A DNA stretch of 64,000 nt. It comes from Sphingobacteriales bacterium. Its GTDB lineage: Bacteria > Bacteroidota > Bacteroidia > Chitinophagales > Chitinophagaceae. This document shows positions 59,600-64,000 of this stretch, piece after piece. Every line of letters begins with the position of its first letter. The first letter of the stretch is position 1. The notes under the pieces are model-generated. The model did not search any database and had not been told where the DNA came from. It saw only the letters and a program-made list of their open reading frames with translations. The translations under genes and the position numbers were made by a program. The DNA is taken from positions 16,802-80,801 of the forward strand of contig JACPOD010000050.1 of assembly GCA_016185185.1 (NCBI GenBank). The letters are read 5' to 3'.

Positions 59600-59722
59600 A
59601 TTCTATTCAGTTGCAGGGATTAAACTAAAAGACTAAATTTATATCACACTCCAGCCAATCCTTCTCAAAAACCGCCTGATTCCAATTTTCCGGAAGCCGA
59701 ATTAACACCTAATAACTTGTTT

Positions 59723-60850
59723 ATGTTATTGCAAGTTTCTAATCCGGGCGGAATGAATGTATTTTCCTTATCGTGGATGTTATGGTTAATTGTAATCATA
59801 TCAGTTTCCGCTACTGCAGTTATTTATTTCCTGAAAAATTACAACAAGTCTTTTTTATGGGCACACCAGGTAATGGATCCGTTACAACATGGCTTGCTTA
59901 AATGGAACCGGCAGCTGAATAACTGGTGGCAGCACCTCCATTTCTTTCAGCAGACGGATAATTTATATAACCATAAAACGTATCAACAAAGCAGAACTAT
60001 CACAGAAGGTTCTTTTGCCGAAGAACTGATTGATACTATTTTCTCCGATACAGTTCCCGTTAAAGAAGACACTGAAGTGGAGAGACTGAAAGAAGAAAAT
60101 CAATTACTGCAAAAGCAACAATTGCAATTAACAAAGGAACTGCATCTGTCCCAAATACATAACAAACAGTTGCTGCACGAAATAAATGAGTTGTTACAGT
60201 TCCGGAAGTTAAATATGGAGCTGCAGCAAAACGTAAATAAACTACAGGCGCAATTAAATAATATTACAGGCAAATGGACAAAAGCAAGTCATTCAATGAG
60301 CCGGTTGAATGATGAACTGAATAGTCTTACGAATGTGGAGAAAGATTGGATAGATGCCGTGAACCGTACAAAAGACTTGGAAAGACGGATAGAGCAAATT
60401 CCTGTTTTTGAAGCGGAAATAAAATCTTTGGAGGCAGAAAGGGAGTGGTTACACATACAATTGCAGCAACTAAAGACGAAACAATTACATGAATTTAAAA
60501 CACTGCAGGAAAACTGTAACCGTTTAGTGGAAGAAAGAAACCTGCTGCAGCATAAAATGGTGTTACTTGAAAGTGAGGCCGGGGCTTTGTCAAGGGCACT
60601 GAATAATAATAAACAACAGCAAAATGAAGATGTGCTCTGGGAGAATAAATATATTACCGCTGCCAGGGAGTTAAATAATATCCGGATTCAATATGCTGCA
60701 ATGGAGCAGGAAGTATCAATACTGCGCAGTAAAGAACAATTATTGCGGGAAAAAGCAAAAATGACAGATGGCTTGCAAACCACTCTGCAGGTAAGAACTG
60801 AAGAGATAATCAGTTTACAACGCCAGTTGTATGATTGCCGGAAGAAATAA
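59723..60850 (+). CDS. Membrane-anchored coiled-coil protein of unknown function
   Basis: About 375 residues from the ATG at 59723; an in-frame ATG at 59753 (MNVFSLSWMLWL) is an alternative. One membrane helix (about 17-38, LSWMLWLIVIISVSATAVIYF) is followed by a long heptad-repeat coiled coil (about 115-375) rich in Glu, Gln and Leu. The frame is open for a further 95 or so bases upstream without an ATG. It lies between pyrH and pdxH and ends at its own hairpin terminator. No family was recognised; a structural or envelope scaffold role is plausible. Confidence 0.78.
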   Translation: MLLQVSNPGGMNVFSLSWMLWLIVIISVSATAVIYFLKNYNKSFLWAHQVMDPLQHGLLKWNRQLNNWWQHLHFFQQTDNLYNHKTYQQSRTITEGSFAEELIDTIFSDTVPVKEDTEVERLKEENQLLQKQQLQLTKELHLSQIHNKQLLHEINELLQFRKLNMELQQNVNKLQAQLNNITGKWTKASHSMSRLNDELNSLTNVEKDWIDAVNRTKDLERRIEQIPVFEAEIKSLEAEREWLHIQLQQLKTKQLHEFKTLQENCNRLVEERNLLQHKMVLLESEAGALSRALNNNKQQQNEDVLWENKYITAARELNNIRIQYAAMEQEVSILRSKEQLLREKAKMTDGLQTTLQVRTEEIISLQRQLYDCRKK

Positions 60851-60872
60851 ATATCTTTTACTGATAAAAATC

Positions 60873-60907
60873 ATGCGTTCATTTTTTGAACGCATTTTTA
60901 TTTTTCA
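60873..60907 (+). terminator. Terminator of the coiled-coil gene
   Basis: An 8-bp stem ATGCGTTC/GAACGCAT with a short loop, followed by TTTTTATTTTT. Confidence 0.85.
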
Positions 60908-60918
60908 TTAATCCCCCG

Positions 60919-60926
60919 CACCTTTG
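60919..60926 (+). promoter_or_regulatory. Near-consensus -7 box of pdxH, 4 bases from ATG
   Basis: CACCTTTG, one base off TAnnTTTG. Only 4 bases lie between it and the ATG at 60931. Confidence 0.4.
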
Positions 60927-60930
60927 CAAT

Positions 60931-61572
60931 ATGGCAGATATCGCTTCTATACGCAAAGACTATACACAGCAAACCCTCAGCGAAACAGATGTTTACTCCG
61001 AACCATTTAACCAGTTTACCAAATGGTGGAATGAGGCAATTACTTCAGATATTGATGAAGTAAATGCGATGACATTAGCTACGGCTTCTCCGGATGGTAT
61101 TCCTTCCGCAAGAATTGTATTGCTGAAAGGATATGATGATAAGGGATTCGTGTTTTTTACAAACTATGAAAGCTTTAAAGCACAACAAATAGCCGAAAAC
61201 CCAAGAGCTACATTACTTTTTTTCTGGAAAGAATTGGAAAGGCAGGTTCGGATCACCGGCATTATTGAAAAAGTGAGTGCTGAAGAAAGCGATGATTATT
61301 TTTTATCAAGACCCGAAGGCAGCAAAATAGGGGCATGGTCTTCTCCGCAAAGCCATGTAATAGAAAACAGAGAATGGCTGGAAGAAAGGGTAAGGGAGAT
61401 AACAAAAAAGTTTGATGGTAAAACAATTGAACGTCCGGCTAACTGGGGTGGTTACAGAGTTAAACCCGTTACCATTGAATTCTGGCAGGGCAGAAGCAAC
61501 CGGTTACATGATCGCATACAATATACACTGGAGGAAAGCGGAAATTGGTTAATTGAACGGTTAGCGCCTTAG
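60931..61572 (+). CDS. pdxH: Pyridoxamine 5'-phosphate oxidase
   Basis: 213 residues from MADIASIRKDYTQQ, which matches the family start; a longer frame begins inside the preceding terminator and is rejected. Motifs: NAMTLATASPDGIPSARIVLLKGYDDKGFVFFTNYES (FMN and substrate binding), LLFFWKELERQVRITG, SRPEGSKIGAWSSPQS and the C-terminal WQGRSNRLHDR. It oxidises PMP and PNP to pyridoxal phosphate using FMN. PLP is used by the many transaminases of the cell. The gene converges on the THX gene across a 16-bp-stem hairpin. Confidence 0.97.
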   Translation: MADIASIRKDYTQQTLSETDVYSEPFNQFTKWWNEAITSDIDEVNAMTLATASPDGIPSARIVLLKGYDDKGFVFFTNYESFKAQQIAENPRATLLFFWKELERQVRITGIIEKVSAEESDDYFLSRPEGSKIGAWSSPQSHVIENREWLEERVREITKKFDGKTIERPANWGGYRVKPVTIEFWQGRSNRLHDRIQYTLEESGNWLIERLAP

Positions 61573-61584
61573 TTCTAGAGCTAG

Positions 61585-61630
61585 CAGGAAGAAAAGTTGA
61601 CTAGCTAATGTTTATCAACTTTTCTTCCTG
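61585..61630. terminator. Bidirectional terminator between pdxH and THX genes
   Basis: A perfect 16-bp stem, CAGGAAGAAAAGTTGA paired with TCAACTTTTCTTCCTG, around a 14-base loop. The A/T-rich arms give a T-rich 3' side on both strands. Confidence 0.8.
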
Positions 61631-61635
61631 TTAAT

Positions 61636-61746
61636 TTATTTACTTTTCTTTGCTGCAGCTTTTTTGGTTGTATTAGCAGGTCTTGATTTACCAAAAGAAC
61701 CTTTAAAGATTTTTCCTTTCTTTGTTTTTTTATCACCTCTTCCCAT
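61636..61746 (-). CDS. 30S ribosomal protein THX (bTHX)
   Basis: Only 36 residues: MGRGDKKTKKGKIFKGSFGK, then SRPANTTKKAAAKKSK. The N-terminal GRGDKKTKKGKI.KGSFG core matches the short THX protein that binds a cavity in the head of the 30S subunit, with a Lys-rich tail. The gene was found by reading the minus strand directly because it is very short. It lies between the HU terminator (61786-61818) and the pdxH-THX bidirectional hairpin, so it is its own unit. Confidence 0.85.
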   Translation of the reverse strand: MGRGDKKTKKGKIFKGSFGKSRPANTTKKAAAKKSK

Positions 61747-61785
61747 AATGGATGTTTTATTTTATTATGTAAATAATTTGAATTT

Positions 61786-61818
61786 AAAAAAGCAAGAACC
61801 CAGCAGTTTCTTGCTTTT
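61786..61818 (-). terminator. Terminator of the HU gene
   Basis: An 11-bp stem (AAAAGCAAGAA/TTCTTGCTTTT), followed on minus by TTTTTT. Confidence 0.85.
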
Positions 61819-61835
61819 CTCCGGGTTGCAGCTAA

Positions 61836-62105
61836 TTATAATTTGGCAGCTAACTCTTTACCGGCTTTAAAGCGGGCAACTTTTTTAGCTTTAATTTTAA
61901 TTACTTCTCCGGTTTGAGGATTACGGCCATTACGGGCATTGCGTTTAGATACTGTAAATGTACCAAAACCAACTAAAGTAACTTTTCCGCCACCTTTCAA
62001 TGTTTTTGTTACTGCTTCAATAAATGAATCCAGTGCATCATTCGCCTGGGTCTTTGTAATTCCGGTGTCGTCAGAAATTTTTGCAATTAAGTCTGCTTTG
62101 TTCAT
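61836..62105 (-). CDS. hup: HU family DNA-binding protein
   Basis: 89 residues, the normal HU length. MNKADLIAKISDDTGITKTQANDALDSF is the dimer core, VTLVGFGTFTVSKRNARNGRNPQTGE the signature with the DNA-binding arm, and KVARFKAGKEL the end. It is a histone-like protein that bends and compacts DNA. A consensus promoter (TTG-N18-TAAATTTG) precedes it and a strong terminator follows. Confidence 0.97.
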   Translation of the reverse strand: MNKADLIAKISDDTGITKTQANDALDSFIEAVTKTLKGGGKVTLVGFGTFTVSKRNARNGRNPQTGEVIKIKAKKVARFKAGKELAAKL

Positions 62106-62132
62106 AATGAAATATTTTTTTTATAGCAGCGA

Positions 62133-62161
62133 CAAATTTATAGGCTTTTTACTTCCAACAA
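62133..62161 (-). promoter_or_regulatory. Consensus promoter of the HU gene
   Basis: On the minus strand: TTG (62161-62159), 18-base spacer, TAAATTTG (62140-62133). The ATG is 27 bases further on. It is the best two-part match in the window. Confidence 0.75.
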
Positions 62162-62386
62162 AATTTTTTTTATTCAAATAAGAGGAAACCAAATTGTGTA
62201 AAATCCGCATGGGATAAGGGTTTTAGGAGATTTAAGAAATCTTGTTATGCTGTTACTTTGCAAGTAATTCAATGAAATACAGGCCAGTAAAGGGTTTTGA
62301 ATAATGGATTCTGCAGCGTATGCCAGGTTTTTCTGCTATTGCAAATATTGCAAAATGTAAAGTGCTTTAATTTTTATTTTCCACAG

Positions 62387-62692
62387 TTACCCCACAAGTT
62401 CCATTAAAGTGCGAAAAGCAACAAGCTGGTTGCCCCATTTATCCGTTAATTTTTTCCGCATCTCCGGGGCATATGTATGAAGATACCTGTCATAATTTTC
62501 TTTTGAAGCGGCAAAGTACTGAACGATATATGTTGGTCCGTTTGTTTCATCCTGTTCAAGTAAACGATAAAATTTAAACGAGTCAAACATACCGGTTGCC
62601 ATCACATCCGGAATATGTTCATCTTTTTGCCATTGAAACCACTGCATCGCTATAGCCGGATCAACCTTTAATGTAATATTGTAAACAATCAT
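62387..62692 (-). CDS. DUF4286 family protein
   Basis: 101 residues, the usual length for this small Bacteroidota family. MIVYNITLKVDPAIAMQWFQWQKDEHIPDVMATGMF and FYRLLEQDETNGPTYIVQYFAASKENYDRYL are characteristic; a ferredoxin-like dimeric alpha/beta barrel fold is likely. The function is unknown. It starts 1 base after the end of the xth remnant on the same strand. Confidence 0.88.
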   Translation of the reverse strand: MIVYNITLKVDPAIAMQWFQWQKDEHIPDVMATGMFDSFKFYRLLEQDETNGPTYIVQYFAASKENYDRYLHTYAPEMRKKLTDKWGNQLVAFRTLMELVG

Positions 62693-62693
62693 T

Positions 62694-63259
62694 TTATTTT
62701 ATTTTTAATTCAATATAAACAGGACAATGGTCACTATGTTTTACATTCGGATATATTTCAGCATCTTTTAATTGTTTACGTAATGGCTCTGTTACCGTAA
62801 TATAATCAATACGCCAGCCTTTGTTCTGTGCTCTTACGGTTGGGAAACGCTGACTCCACCAGCTGTAGCGGTGGGGTTCAGTATGAAATTCACGAAAAGT
62901 ATCAATCCAGCCGCTGTTTAAAAATTTTGTCATCCACTCTCTTTCTTCCGGTAAAAAGCCGGAGGAATTTTTATTCCCTTTAGGATCGTGAATGTCAATT
63001 TCATTATGGGCAATATTGTAATCATGTTATCAGGTTTTATTTTGGTAAATACAGCCACACCACTATATCCTTTCTTTTGGGCACTAAACCAATAATCATG
63101 GTAGCCCAGATCAGTAAATTGTTTATGGTCCACATTGTCTTTTTCAGCTTTGGTTTCCTGTACACAGATTATATCAGCCGGGTTTGTTTTTAACCAGTCA
63201 ATAAAACCTTTTTTCAAGGCGGCACGAATGCCGTTTACATTATAAGAAATGATGCGCAT
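62694..63259 (-). pseudogene. xth: Exodeoxyribonuclease III with internal deletion and frameshift
   Basis: The N-terminal 85 residues (MRIISYNVNGIRAALKKGF, CVQETKAEK, GVAVFTKIKPDN) match ExoIII/XthA. The frame then changes: from about 63021 the shifted frame gives DYNIAHNEIDIHDPKGNKNSS, GFLPEEREWMTKFLNSGWIDTF and, after WRIDYI, SDHCPVYIELKIK to the stop at 62694. The two pieces add up to about 193 residues instead of about 254: roughly 60 residues containing the NVYxPSG segment and its catalytic Tyr are missing at the join. Because the frame also shifts, the gene cannot make a working enzyme. DUF4286 follows on the same strand. Confidence 0.88.
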
Positions 63260-63316
63260 AAGCTGAAACAGTTTTTTTGCTGTGGTGCAAGTTAAATAGT
63301 TTTAAAAAGAAACCTA

Positions 63317-64000
63317 TTAATCTAAGATTGGCCTTAACCATCTTGTTGTCTCCTCCAAAGGCATTCCTTTTCTTTTGCCATAATCTTCTAACTGGTCCTG
63401 CATTATTTTTCCAATACCAAAGTAATTACTCTCCGGATGAGAGAAATACCAGCCACATACAGAAGCAGCCGGGTACATTGCCAGTGATTCCGTTAAAGTG
63501 ATACCGGTATTTTCTGTCGCATTTAATAAATCAAACAGTTTAAGTTTTTCGGTATGATCCGGGCAAGCAGGATAACCCGGTGCCGGACGAATACCTTTAT
63601 ATTCTTCTTTTATCAGTTGCAGGTTTGATAAATTTTCTTCTTTATCGTAACCCCAGTATTCTTTTCGCACCAACTGGTGCAAGCATTCAGCAAATGCTTC
63701 TACCAATCTGTCTGCTAAAACCTGAAGTATAATTTTATTGTATTCATCATGCTGTGCTGCAAATTTTTTCAAATGTGGCTCAATGCCGGTGATCGTTACG
63801 GCAAAGGCCCCGATATAGTCCTGCACATTGGTTTCTTTGGGGGCAATAAAATCCGCTAGTGAAAAATTGGGCTGACCGATTGCTTTTTTCATTTGTTGTC
63901 GCAAAAACTCAAGCGTAACTTCTCCATTTGTTGTTTGAAGTGATACTGTATCTTTATTATTACTTGAAGCCGGCCAGAAACCGATTACGCCATTGGCCGT
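63317..64000 (-). CDS. metH: Cobalamin-dependent methionine synthase, C-terminal part (5' end outside window)
   Basis: The frame is open to the right end of the window; about 227 residues are visible. It is the S-adenosylmethionine-binding activation domain: GFWPAS near the right edge, FLRQQMKKAIGQPNFSLADFIAP, GIRPAPGYPACPDHTEK (the conserved activation-domain motif), ENTGITLTESLAMYPAASVCGWYFSHPESNYF, and an end EETTRWLRPILD. An internal TTG could be mistaken for a start, but the upstream residues clearly belong. MetH methylates homocysteine using methylcobalamin; it and IcmF both depend on B12. Confidence 0.93.
   Translation of the reverse strand, partial: TANGVIGFWPASSNNKDTVSLQTTNGEVTLEFLRQQMKKAIGQPNFSLADFIAPKETNVQDYIGAFAVTITGIEPHLKKFAAQHDEYNKIILQVLADRLVEAFAECLHQLVRKEYWGYDKEENLSNLQLIKEEYKGIRPAPGYPACPDHTEKLKLFDLLNATENTGITLTESLAMYPAASVCGWYFSHPESNYFGIGKIMQDQLEDYGKRKGMPLEETTRWLRPILD

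Noticed and set aside
60886..60930. Longer start of PdxH
   Set aside because: It begins inside the hairpin terminator of the preceding gene and adds residues not found in PdxH.
61573..61585. TCTAGAGCTAGC near 61.57 kb as vector or guide-scaffold contamination
   Set aside because: The bases lie between a chitinophagal pdxH and a natural terminator, with no other vector sequence; the restriction-site look is chance.
1..64000. tRNA or rRNA genes
   Set aside because: I looked for T-loop and cloverleaf patterns and for conserved rRNA segments and found none I could support.

Overview
The window looks like chromosome of a low-GC Bacteroidota, most likely family Chitinophagaceae. Supporting signs are a SusC/SusD pair, a gldH-type gliding gene, a type IX secretion sorting domain, a Reg_prop hybrid sensor with a LytTR regulator, BatD, and promoters of the Bacteroidota type (TAnnTTTG at -7, sometimes TTG near -33). 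No rRNA, tRNA, CRISPR array or replication origin was seen. Both ends cut a gene: batD at the left, metH at the right.

Left part (1-16 kb): end of batD; a minus-strand cluster yicC - gldH - sensor kinase - OmpR regulator in which gldH and the kinase both carry internal deletions; an LpxD-like acyltransferase; a LytTR regulator with its 973-residue propeller sensor; a CarboxypepD_reg-like protein; an NAD-dependent epimerase, 3-hydroxybutyryl-CoA dehydrogenase, a RelE/ParE-type toxin-antitoxin pair, pheS, an arginase-fold protein with altered metal ligands and a broken RCK_C remnant.

Middle (16-46 kb): PBP4-type carboxypeptidase, a PKD-repeat T9SS-secreted protein, mutL, a GH3/beta-lactamase fusion, an alpha/beta hydrolase, ricT, holB, a decayed fulvocin C-like bacteriocin locus with a CPPC thioredoxin-like protein and a DUF1573 lipoprotein, glutathione peroxidase, a beta-helix lipoprotein, comF, radA, a zinc peptidase, a SusC-SusD-lipoprotein operon and the fused B12 enzyme icmF.

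Right part (46-64 kb): DinB, a GH63-like glucosidase, an AmpD-like amidase, then a DNA-damage and nucleic-acid-modification neighbourhood (DUF72 pseudogene, metallophosphoesterase, umuC, a REP-associated transposase, a umuD-like gene, 2'-5' RNA ligase-like, PA0069-type radical SAM, TcmP, DUF5131), followed by pyrH, a coiled-coil protein, pdxH, ribosomal protein THX (36 aa), HU, DUF4286, a deleted xth and metH.

Three themes stand out. First, gene decay without visible IS scars: two frameshifting internal deletions, one in-frame deletion, one gene with three nonsense codons, and several frameshifts. Second, short palindromes and direct repeats sit in frame inside conserved genes (icmF, an epimerase, a radical SAM gene, mutL, holB, a carboxypeptidase gene), next to a REP-associated transposase that splits umuDC. 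Third, two orphan hairpin terminators carry perfectly complementary 16-nt segments. Some frameshifts could be assembly or homopolymer errors, which cannot be settled from one sequence.
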